From the NCBI GenBank assembly GCA_015056905.1, contig SVFI01000008.1:1-64000 (forward strand): a stretch of 64,000 nt of DNA, read 5' to 3'. The notes beneath the pieces were generated by a model. The model was not told the origin of the DNA. It was given only the letters and a program-made list of their open reading frames with translations, and made no database searches. Below, piece after piece: positions 56,708 through 63,836 of the stretch. The DNA comes from Lachnospiraceae bacterium. GTDB taxonomy: Bacteria; Bacillota; Clostridia; Lachnospirales; Lachnospiraceae. A program made the translations under genes and the position numbers. Positions within the stretch are counted from its first letter, which is position 1. Every line of letters begins with the position of its first letter.

Positions 56708-57871
56708 TTATTTACCGCTGCTTGTTCCGCCGCCGGATGATGTTCTCGACGTTGTACTTGACTGTCTCACGGAACCTGCATATGTGTTATAGGTATCTGT
56801 CGGGTTACTGCTCAAAGTTGAATCGGAATAGTTCCCGTATGGTGAACTTGACGACTTATATGTACCGGAATCCGAACCGTAACCTCTGGAATAATAATAT
56901 CTTCTGTAATATCTTCTCGTACCGGTTCTGGAACGATACGGGTCGTCATCATTGTAATACGCATATTTACGGGTTGAAATCTGTACCAGAGTTTCCCCGT
57001 CCTCCGATGTATAAACCAAACAGTACTCTTTGGATGTAAGAATCGCTACTGAATCATCGCCATCCTCCGTATTCTGCTGTACATCTTCCGTCTTACCGTC
57101 AATTCCCGCAATAATATCTTTCGCCGCAGAATCAACGTCATAGTACGTCATGTACACGTCCGCCTTCTCGCCTTCCGTACCTGTGATGGACGTCTGATAA
57201 ATGTAGGTTGACGTCTTATCCAAATATTTGGCAATGCTCGGTGTACTGTTCCCCGCGATTCCTTTAAACGCCGAAAAAATAACAAGAATCGGAATTAATG
57301 TCACAAGAAGCTTCATAATCTTCTTGACAGAATCACTCGATGCATTGTTACTCATCGTACCGCCGGAAGTAAATCCCGAAGACTGATATCCTGTCGATTG
57401 ATATCCTCCGGAGGATTGGTATGAATTATATGCTCCCGAAGCCATATTTCCTCCGGTCGCCGTTCTTACAATCTCATCCTCGTCAAGATAATATCCTGTG
57501 GAAACCTCTAATCCGTCCTCCCAGATTTCATGGGAAATAATTTTTTCCTCCGTCACATCTTCATACTCGATGAAGTTGGCTGTATCACCGATTTCAACAT
57601 CGACATTTCCCCAAGCTCCGATTACTTCTTCCACACCGCGGTCCACTTCGTGGTAGCCATCTGTCGGGACATTCCCGCGTGCCACCTGCGACACGGAATA
57701 CTCTTTGAATTCTTCATCAAAGCTCAACCACTTTTCCTGACGCAACGTGTGAGAAAAAATCTTGTACTCCATCCACATCGCATTGTCCATTCGGTTCCGA
57801 TAGGAAATAATACCGATGACTTCAAAATCATCTCCATCCACACGTAGTTTGTCACCTAATGCAAAATTCAA
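56708..57871 (-). CDS. DUF4178 protein with membrane anchor and Tyr/Ser-rich tail
   Basis: A 387-residue protein. The N-terminal ~140 residues are a beta-rich DUF4178 domain (FALGDKLRVDGDDFEVIGIISYRN ... EYKIFSHTLRQEKWLSFDEEFKEYSV ... VEVEIGDTANFIEYEDVTEEKIISHEIW). A Ser/Gly/Tyr linker leads to one membrane helix near residues 187-207 and an extracellular domain, then a low-complexity tail RYYRRYYYSRGYGSDSG ... SSGGGTSSGK. The start is TTG 57871, with GAGGAGGG inside the end of the SpeD gene, 2 nt after its stop. Function unknown. Confidence 0.8.
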   Translation of the reverse strand: MNFALGDKLRVDGDDFEVIGIISYRNRMDNAMWMEYKIFSHTLRQEKWLSFDEEFKEYSVSQVARGNVPTDGYHEVDRGVEEVIGAWGNVDVEIGDTANFIEYEDVTEEKIISHEIWEDGLEVSTGYYLDEDEIVRTATGGNMASGAYNSYQSSGGYQSTGYQSSGFTSGGTMSNNASSDSVKKIMKLLVTLIPILVIFSAFKGIAGNSTPSIAKYLDKTSTYIYQTSITGTEGEKADVYMTYYDVDSAAKDIIAGIDGKTEDVQQNTEDGDDSVAILTSKEYCLVYTSEDGETLVQISTRKYAYYNDDDPYRSRTGTRRYYRRYYYSRGYGSDSGTYKSSSSPYGNYSDSTLSSNPTDTYNTYAGSVRQSSTTSRTSSGGGTSSGK

Positions 57872-57873
57872 TG

Positions 57874-58218
57874 TTAAGCCCTCCTCTCTACATTTCTTAC
57901 AAATCTATTCGCTGTTGCGCTTTTCGCGCCAAAAGCCTCTTTCAGTCTGTCTGCCAGTTTCTGCGGCAGCTCCTCCTCACAAGAAAAAACATCAATTGCA
58001 GCGTATCCGTACTCCGGCCATGTATGTATCGAAAAATGGGATGTCGTAATGACTGCAATATAGGTTACGCCGATAGGCTGGAATTTGTGCATACACTCTT
58101 CCACAATCTGCGCACCGATTTCCGCCACCATCTCATGTGCGATGTCCGTGATACGCTCCATATCATCGAGCAGACCTTCGTCACATCCGTATAAGTCCAC
58201 AAACAGCTGGCCTGCCAT
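57874..58218 (-). CDS. speD: S-adenosylmethionine decarboxylase-like protein (SpeD)
   Basis: A 114-residue class 1 bacterial-type SpeD. The processing and catalytic region reads ITTSHFSIHTWPEYGYAAIDVFSC: the pyruvoyl-forming Ser, the His and the Cys are kept, but the residue before the Ser is Thr where the family has Glu (ESH). Autocleavage or substrate range may differ; SpeD-fold arginine and ornithine decarboxylases are known. GGGAGG lies 7 nt before the ATG. First gene of a four-gene unit giving, in principle, decarboxylated SAM for the membrane aminopropyltransferase. Confidence 0.88.
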   Translation of the reverse strand: MAGQLFVDLYGCDEGLLDDMERITDIAHEMVAEIGAQIVEECMHKFQPIGVTYIAVITTSHFSIHTWPEYGYAAIDVFSCEEELPQKLADRLKEAFGAKSATANRFVRNVERRA

Positions 58219-58354
58219 GATGCTTCCTCCCTCTTATAAAAAAATTTACATATTTCATAATCTTTTTACAAATCTACGTACATTTTAACATTTTTTACAT
58301 AACATTTCTACCCGTAGGAGCCATTTTTTGAGCACTCGGGGGTTGCACTTTTTC

Positions 58355-58383
58355 TTGTTTTCTGCAACCGCAAATAGTACAAT
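58355..58383 (+). promoter_or_regulatory. promoter for the discoidin-like lipoprotein
   Basis: TTGTTT (58355-58360), 17-bp spacer, TACAAT (58378-58383), ~30 bp upstream of the ATG. Confidence 0.6.
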
Positions 58384-58415
58384 ACTTTCAGACAAACGGA
58401 TAAGGAGATATTTTA

Positions 58416-59714
58416 ATGAAAAAGAAATTGTTATTCATTACTACACTACTGATATTTTGCTTGACCGCCTGCGGAATAAAGGAAAAAGATACGGAAGAAT
58501 CCGATAACCGGAGCCGTTTTACCAGAACAGAATCGTCTGAAACATCTTCTACTGACAGCTCAGCCGATGAATCAGAATCGACCGACGACGTGGTCAGCGA
58601 AGAGGTTGCTGTCAAAGAATCCGAAGAAAATGTTTCCGGTAGCTCCGAAACAACGGATGACGCCAACTTTGAATCTATGGATTACGACACTGTTATCGAA
58701 ACTCTGAAACAGCAGGATGAAACCTATCAGCCGGAGACTGAGAATATCGCCACCTCCATGGCGAACCTCATCATAACGTCTCAATTGCTGGAAACAAATA
58801 AAAGTATGGATTTTGACGCAATGTCAGATACGGACAAAGCCTCTTTAAATCTCACGATTATAAATTCCATATATTTTAATCATCCGCTTACGCAATACAT
58901 TCCGCAACATCTGCCGGCGGAAAATTCCTATGTACCATATGTGAAGGCTGACTTAGAGAACATATTTCATTCATTTTATGAACATAGTGGCGACTTGTAT
59001 GTCGATGGCAATATGTTCAAAGAAAATACTGACACCTATTCTTTTGTGCAAGTGGAAGCCCACGAATCTATAACTTTTTCAAGCTATAGTTTTAAAGAAC
59101 GCGGCGACTTTATGCTGATAAGTGCCCCTTGCTACTATATGGCAAATGAAGTGGAAAATAAATATATGTATAATGCTGATATTCTGTTGAAGCGTAATCC
59201 TGACAGTCTTTTTGGTATGCAAGTCCTGTATGCCAAGGCATATGATGCCCCAATTTCCATTGTGCAGGCGCAAGCCACATCCCAATTAGCTTCTTACGAG
59301 AACAAAAGCTATGGACCTGAAAATCTGTATGACGGAAGCCTCGAGACAGCTTGGGTGGAAAATGTCGATGGTACAGGCGTCGGCCAGGTTATCACACTTC
59401 ATCTCGGCTCCGTACAACCGATACTCGATGTCGTCCTATATACTGGCTATTTACAGTCAAAAGCGTTATATGACAAAAACGGAAAACCTACCAATGTAGA
59501 AGTTAATTTCGGAGACGGAAATATTGTTACATCAGATTGTATCTACGAAGAATATTATGAAACGCTGGATGAGTACCTACCGGCCATCGATCTCCCAACC
59601 AAAATCAGCTTGCCGCGCCCGGTTATGACAGACACCATTACGATTACAATTACCGATGCAATCGCCGGTACGCATTACAGTGATACTTGTATCAGTGAAA
59701 TAGAAGTTCATTAA
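58416..59714 (+). CDS. lipoprotein with C-terminal discoidin/NADase-type glycan-binding domain
   Basis: A 432-residue lipoprotein: signal peptide with lipobox CLTAC, a Ser/Glu/Asp-rich linker (~25-90), an unrecognised middle domain, and a C-terminal discoidin-like domain from ~290 (ASYENKSYGPENLYDGSLETAWVENVDGTGVGQVITLHLG ... GYLQSKALYDKNGKPTNVEVNFGDG ... DTITITITDAIAGTHYSDTCISEIEV), as in NADase-type glycan-binding domains. Likely surface binding. AAGGAG precedes the ATG. Followed by a hairpin. Confidence 0.8.
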   Translation: MKKKLLFITTLLIFCLTACGIKEKDTEESDNRSRFTRTESSETSSTDSSADESESTDDVVSEEVAVKESEENVSGSSETTDDANFESMDYDTVIETLKQQDETYQPETENIATSMANLIITSQLLETNKSMDFDAMSDTDKASLNLTIINSIYFNHPLTQYIPQHLPAENSYVPYVKADLENIFHSFYEHSGDLYVDGNMFKENTDTYSFVQVEAHESITFSSYSFKERGDFMLISAPCYYMANEVENKYMYNADILLKRNPDSLFGMQVLYAKAYDAPISIVQAQATSQLASYENKSYGPENLYDGSLETAWVENVDGTGVGQVITLHLGSVQPILDVVLYTGYLQSKALYDKNGKPTNVEVNFGDGNIVTSDCIYEEYYETLDEYLPAIDLPTKISLPRPVMTDTITITITDAIAGTHYSDTCISEIEVH

Positions 59715-59773
59715 CGAAGAAAAGAAATGAACTGCCGATACCCCTTACGACAAATAGAAAAAGGAGATACAAA

Positions 59774-59807
59774 AACGGCACAAAGCCTTAACTTGCTCTG
59801 TGCCGTT
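59774..59807. terminator. bidirectional terminator
   Basis: AACGGCACA pairs with TGTGCCGTT; lies between the lipoprotein gene and the Rpn-type gene (convergent). Confidence 0.6.
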
Positions 59808-59834
59808 ATCGTGTCATTCCTTTCAAAGATATGG

Positions 59835-60782
59835 TTAATTTGTTACAATTTCCTCTTCCCAACAGAGACGAATGTACTCTTCTGCTTCTTCCTGCGTGAG
59901 CTCACACTCTCGCACAAGCGCCTCTATAGTTTTCTCTTTTGTCTGATTTAAATTTTGACAAGTCCGGATGATTCCTTGCTGTATTCCTTGCTGTATTCCT
60001 TGCTGTATTCCTTGCTGAACTCCAACACGCAATCCATCATTGTAACTGTCATCCTTTTCATGGTCGATCATTTCCTGTAAAGTCATATACCGATCCTCCG
60101 TTTCACGGCTGTGTTTGATGTTTCCGACAATCTTTTGTATCTCTTTCAATTCTGCGTCCACTGCATTTTGCTGTGTCGTCTCCTCAAAATAAGTTAAAAG
60201 AGACTTCAATTCTTCGGAACCACCAAGTTTCCCTTTTGTGTACAGAAAAAACTTTACTACACCATCATTATATACCAGTTCATTATTTTCTACCACCATG
60301 TTTTTTACCGTATAAAGCATACGGTCATCCCCAAATGGATCATATGGGAGAATCCAGATCATAACAAGTTCCGGAAGATTCTCAAACATCGATCCGGTTG
60401 GAAGTTCTTTTACATCAGCCTTCGCCTGATAGAAGCGGCTACGTTTCGGAAGATGGTCCTGATAGATGTTCGGCTCAATGTCATACAAGCGGACAACAGG
60501 TTTTTCGCCGCTAACTTTTTCCTGTACCCAAAGGTCCATACGAATACCTCTTTTTCCAAGATCCAGTCCCAAAAACTGTTTTTGACTTTCTACCATAATT
60601 TCCTGCAAGTCATGTCCTAAGACGCGCCTAACGATTGTTCTGGCGATTGTTGCAGCATCCTCCGGTTTTTCTGTTGACGCATCAAACAAAAATGCATCCA
60701 TCAAATTCAGGTCTTTTAATTTTTTCTTCCGATGAGTCTGTTCCTGATAAGAAACCAAGCTTTGTTTAGAAATGTTTGTCAT
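59835..60782 (-). CDS. Rpn-family recombination-promoting nuclease / PD-(D/E)XK transposase-like protein
   Basis: About 315 residues. The nuclease-like core is LNLMDAFLFDASTEKPEDAATIARTIVRRVLGHD ... RGIRMDLWVQEK ... VRLYDIEPNIY ... RSRFYQAKAD, with the Asp and Glu expected of the PD-(D/E)XK fold. Rpn relatives promote RecA-independent recombination. Near the C-terminus is a repeated QGIQ tract encoded by tandem 12-bp units (59971-60018), then a short helical end. Start at ATG 60782 follows AAAGGA. Lies at the edge of the AT-rich island. Confidence 0.8.
   Translation of the reverse strand: MTNISKQSLVSYQEQTHRKKKLKDLNLMDAFLFDASTEKPEDAATIARTIVRRVLGHDLQEIMVESQKQFLGLDLGKRGIRMDLWVQEKVSGEKPVVRLYDIEPNIYQDHLPKRSRFYQAKADVKELPTGSMFENLPELVMIWILPYDPFGDDRMLYTVKNMVVENNELVYNDGVVKFFLYTKGKLGGSEELKSLLTYFEETTQQNAVDAELKEIQKIVGNIKHSRETEDRYMTLQEMIDHEKDDSYNDGLRVGVQQGIQQGIQQGIQQGIIRTCQNLNQTKEKTIEALVRECELTQEEAEEYIRLCWEEEIVTN
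59971..60018. repeat. tandem 12-bp repeat, four copies
   Basis: ATTCCTTGCTGT at 59971, 59983 and 59995 and ATTCCTTGCTGA at 60007, head to tail. On the minus strand it codes for QQGI repeats in the Rpn-type protein. Changes in copy number would stay in frame. Confidence 0.9.
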
Positions 60783-60910
60783 ATAGATTTGTCCTTTCAC
60801 GATGGAAAGGAATGACACTAAAATAAATGTACCGAACTGAGTTCTCTATGTCAATATTTTCGGAAACAATTCCCCAGTACCACCTTTAGATTTTTTGTAT
60901 ATCAACTGTT

Positions 60911-60993
60911 CAAGTAGACCATCGCAAATAATATGCTCCCTTCAAATAAACAGGGTGAACTCAGAAAACCGGTTTACTTGGAAGGGAGCATAT
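60911..60993. repeat. interleaved inverted repeats at the GC boundary
   Basis: ATATGCTCCCTTC (60931-60943) pairs perfectly with GAAGGGAGCATAT (60981-60993). CAAGTAGACC (60911-60920) pairs, one mismatch, with GGTTTACTTG (60971-60980), which abuts the second arm, so the two pairings interleave. It may terminate the AT-rich gene at 61012 on the minus strand or be the remnant of an element end. Confidence 0.55.
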
Positions 60994-61011
60994 CAGCTTT
61001 TACTCTTCCTT

Positions 61012-61785
61012 TTAATTAATAAAAACTTTCTTTTTAGTGATATTGCCTGCATTGTCAGACACTTCTATATAGGTCCAAGAATCAGGTTCATAAGTAGAAG
61101 GATCTATGATATAACCGGATTCAATATTATGAAGGACACCATATAATGCGTATTTGATGCCACTATTTTCATCAGAAAATACAATTTTTTTACATCCGTT
61201 TTTTAATTCCAGTATTTTTACTTTTGGTTTTGTTTTATCGTAACACACTTCAAAATTAGCAATATTCTTATTTGTCTTAACCTGAATCTTATATTTACCT
61301 TCTTTTTTAATCTTAATTTTTTCGGAGTTTTGTTTCTTTCCATTCACTTTAATATATTTAATTTTTTCTTTTGTTTTTACCTTTAAGGTTTTGGCTTTTT
61401 TTATATGCCCGTATTTATTAAGCCCTTCTAATTTAATGGAACCCACATTGGCGCTAAGTGCTGCGGATTTTGCAGCGGTCGTATAAGCATATATTTTGTC
61501 TCCCTTTTTAAAATCAGTATAATCAAATGTTACCGTCATTTTATCTTTTGACAATTTTCCGTTTGTATATTTAATTTTTTTAGGAAACGTAATTTTTAAA
61601 ATATCAAATTCAAAATTAGGATCAAGTTCACCAACTATATCAAAGAACATCGTTTTGTTTAAAATTGCTTTTGAATAGTATCTATCCCTATTATCAAGGT
61701 GAGAAGCCCCTGAAGTCACGTGTACATAGCCATCCTTGTCATAAGTAGTCACATAATAATGTCCTTTTTCAATATCTGCTGTCAA
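61012..61785 (-). CDS. AT-rich gene: Ig-like protein without signal peptide
   Basis: About 257 residues from TTG 61785, which overlaps the stop of the upstream 68-codon gene (TTGA) and has GGAG 5 nt before it. Residues resemble Lachnospiraceae secreted Ig-like proteins: RYYSKAILNKTMFFDIVGELDPNFEFDILKITFPKKIKY, KGDKIYAYTTAAKSAALS, and a C-terminal Ig-like segment (TKPKVKILELKNGCKKIVFSDENSGIKYALYG ... YIEVSDNAGNITKKKVF). No export signal is present, so it may be an N-terminally truncated copy or part of a broken gene. Confidence 0.6.
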   Translation of the reverse strand: MTADIEKGHYYVTTYDKDGYVHVTSGASHLDNRDRYYSKAILNKTMFFDIVGELDPNFEFDILKITFPKKIKYTNGKLSKDKMTVTFDYTDFKKGDKIYAYTTAAKSAALSANVGSIKLEGLNKYGHIKKAKTLKVKTKEKIKYIKVNGKKQNSEKIKIKKEGKYKIQVKTNKNIANFEVCYDKTKPKVKILELKNGCKKIVFSDENSGIKYALYGVLHNIESGYIIDPSTYEPDSWTYIEVSDNAGNITKKKVFIN

Positions 61786-61988
61786 ACTATCTCCATTTTA
61801 ATATCATTTTCTTTATGATATTGGCGAGCTTCTTCTATATGACAAACACAAATAGGATTTCCGTTAACACCAATCATAAAAAGATGATTATCAGGATGAA
61901 TTATAATATCATAAGTATCAAAATTTAATTCTTGTAAAGTATCTTTTGTTTTCTCAATAATTTTTTGAATAAACTTTTCTTTTTTCAT
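61782..61988 (-). CDS. small AT-rich hypothetical protein
   Basis: A 68-residue protein (KEKFIQKIIEKTKDTLQELNFDTYDIIIHPDNHLFMIGVNGNPICVCHIEEARQYH). AGGAG precedes the ATG at 61988. Not recognised. Overlaps the following gene by TTGA. Confidence 0.55.
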   Translation of the reverse strand: MKKEKFIQKIIEKTKDTLQELNFDTYDIIIHPDNHLFMIGVNGNPICVCHIEEARQYHKENDIKMEIV

Positions 61989-62131
61989 TTATAGAATCTC
62001 CTATACATTTTTATTACTCTTTTATATATGTAAATATAATTTAAAAAAATATTTTATGAAATTTTTAAAAAAATATCTCCCTACAAAAGTGTAGAGAGAT
62101 AATAAATAATTTTTTGATATTATCTTTTTTA

Positions 62132-62509
62132 TTATTGCGTAATAACGCATCCAGAATGTTGAAACCAATAACAGGCTTCCCCGTTTTCCCACTTATCAGT
62201 CATACTTTTTAAAAATTTAATTGTAAGATTTTTAGAAAGATATTCTTCATCTTTCGGATAATTATTCTTGCACCAAAAACTAAAGCTATCTCTAATCTGT
62301 TTTTCTAAGAAAACTTCGTCTTCTTTTGTTAATTTATAATGGCAATTGGGATTTAACATTCCATTTATTTTTTTATATAATTTCCAAGAATCCATAGCAT
62401 TTTCAGTAGTAAGTTCATCTACCTTATCAATATTTAAATAAAACTTTGATAAATATCGTTCTAAAACTTCTTGAAAGTCATTGTCTTCTACAGATAAACG
62501 AATAATCAT
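62132..62509 (-). CDS. AT-rich hypothetical protein
   Basis: A 125-residue soluble protein, charged N-terminal half and CYWFQHSGCVITQ at the end. GGGAG precedes the ATG at 62509. No family recognised. The intergenic region behind it carries a hairpin terminator (ATCTCTCTACA/TGTAGGGAGAT) and a promoter-like motif. Confidence 0.6.
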   Translation of the reverse strand: MIIRLSVEDNDFQEVLERYLSKFYLNIDKVDELTTENAMDSWKLYKKINGMLNPNCHYKLTKEDEVFLEKQIRDSFSFWCKNNYPKDEEYLSKNLTIKFLKSMTDKWENGEACYWFQHSGCVITQ

Positions 62510-62529
62510 AACTTTAATCTCCCTTTTAT

Positions 62530-62991
62530 TTAAGAAATCATTGAAAGTAACATATTTAAAGGCTGATTAGCAAGATACCAATACATTCCATATACAAAAA
62601 GTAATGCACTTCCAATCGTAAATACATTGGCAATTTTAGAATTTGCATAAAATCTCATGCATTCAGGAAGAAGATAAAAATAACCGTCTTTAAAAGAACC
62701 GTATTGACGGTCTGTTCTTAAATTAGGGTGTATAAAATATCCCCAAATAATACACTTTTTTGTAAAAGAATCCAAAATTAAATGTCCAATATATGTTTGT
62801 AAACCCACATTAATAGAATGATTATATGTGAAAGAATCATATGCATCTAAATGTTTTAAAAACGCTGCAAAATTTCTATCTTCTTTTACTAATTCTTGAA
62901 AGATTTTTAAAAAATTATCGGCCGTTTTATATGACTTAATATTCATAGTCATTTCTTTTATTGTAGGGGGATTAGATAATACTATATTCAT
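62530..62991 (-). CDS. chimeric protein with HD-GYP-like fragment
   Basis: A 153-residue protein. Residues ~35-65 (AAFLKHLDAYDSFTYNHSINVGLQTYIGHLI) resemble the start of an HD-GYP domain (D-YT-HS-NV), but the following HDxGK region is absent; the rest is unlike it and ends in a hydrophobic helix (IANVFTIGSALLFVYGMYWYLANQPLNMLLSMI). Probably not a phosphodiesterase; a degraded or recombined fragment, or a small membrane protein. AAGAGG precedes the ATG at 62991. Confidence 0.5.
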   Translation of the reverse strand: MNIVLSNPPTIKEMTMNIKSYKTADNFLKIFQELVKEDRNFAAFLKHLDAYDSFTYNHSINVGLQTYIGHLILDSFTKKCIIWGYFIHPNLRTDRQYGSFKDGYFYLLPECMRFYANSKIANVFTIGSALLFVYGMYWYLANQPLNMLLSMIS

Positions 62992-63080
62992 AAAAATACC
63001 TCTTTTAAATATTTTATAATATATGTAAATTAATTTAAAAAAAATAGGAATTAATTCCTATTTTTTAATTATTCTTATTA

Positions 63081-63743
63081 TTAATCAAGATCTATTTCAA
63101 TATCATTTTCTAATTTTTTTGTTGTATTTAAAATAAATTTCTCAAAAGATTTTTCAAAATTTTTGAATTCTTTTTCAAATTCTTTTATATCTTTACTTGT
63201 AATTTTGGGATGACGGACTTGTTCACTTAATTCATCATATGCAAAAATTTTTAGTTTTATTTTTAAATCGGGGAAAAAATTAGGGTTATTTAATTTATTT
63301 AAATTTTCTATATATTGTTTGTCATCATTTTTATATAATCCACGATAAGCTTCAGGAATACTTTTATTTGTATATAAAAGTATTCCTGATTTCGTTTCAT
63401 ATAATAATTCGGGGTTCATATTAGATGATTTAAAAATAATTCCAAATTTATTTTCTGATTTTGTATTAAAAAAAAATTGTTCTGGTATTGAAATATTATT
63501 ACAATGACAAATATTTACATAATCTAATAATGTATCAATTCGTTTCCTTAAATATTCAAATTCTTTTTTTATTTTATTAAGGCTATATTCTGGATCTAAC
63601 ATCAAAGATTTTCGTTTTTCTGTTAATATTTTAAATTTTTCTTGTAATTCTAAATCTTCTAATTGCATATATACATTATCTTTTATAAAAATAAATGATA
63701 ATGTAATAGCAAAAAGAAATAAAATTTGTTTTAATCTTTTCAT
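63081..63743 (-). CDS. AT-rich exported/membrane-anchored coiled-coil protein
   Basis: A 220-residue protein with an N-terminal hydrophobic segment (ILFLFAITLSFIFIKDNVY), possibly an uncleaved signal, then a charged helical body and a C-terminal coiled coil (KDIKEFEKEFKNFEKSFEKFIL). GGAG precedes ATG 63743. No family recognised. Follows cheY on the same strand. Confidence 0.55.
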   Translation of the reverse strand: MKRLKQILFLFAITLSFIFIKDNVYMQLEDLELQEKFKILTEKRKSLMLDPEYSLNKIKKEFEYLRKRIDTLLDYVNICHCNNISIPEQFFFNTKSENKFGIIFKSSNMNPELLYETKSGILLYTNKSIPEAYRGLYKNDDKQYIENLNKLNNPNFFPDLKIKLKIFAYDELSEQVRHPKITSKDIKEFEKEFKNFEKSFEKFILNTTKKLENDIEIDLD

Positions 63744-63836
63744 ATTTATTCTCCTTTTTGAAATAATAAAAAAAAATAAGAAATAGAATTAAATTCTACT
63801 TCTTATATATGTAAAATTATAAATTTAAAATACTTT

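Larger units (their letters stand above)
62010..63830 (-). promoter_or_regulatory. recurrent promoter-like motif in the AT-rich island
   Basis: On the minus strand the motif TTTACATATATAA or TTTACATATATTATAA occurs in the three intergenic spaces of the island, near 62025, 63018 and 63812, each time within a run AAATTxATxTTTACATATAT; near 62025 and 63018 a hairpin terminator precedes it, near 63812 one follows it. The two downstream copies sit 40-70 nt before a start codon. Confidence 0.5.

Noticed and set aside
59727-59951. 74-codon plus-strand frame after the discoidin-like lipoprotein
   Set aside because: Crosses the terminator hairpin, overlaps the Rpn-type gene and has no ribosome site.
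59971-60018. CRISPR or promoter repeats
   Set aside because: Pure head-to-tail 12-mers inside a coding frame without spacers.
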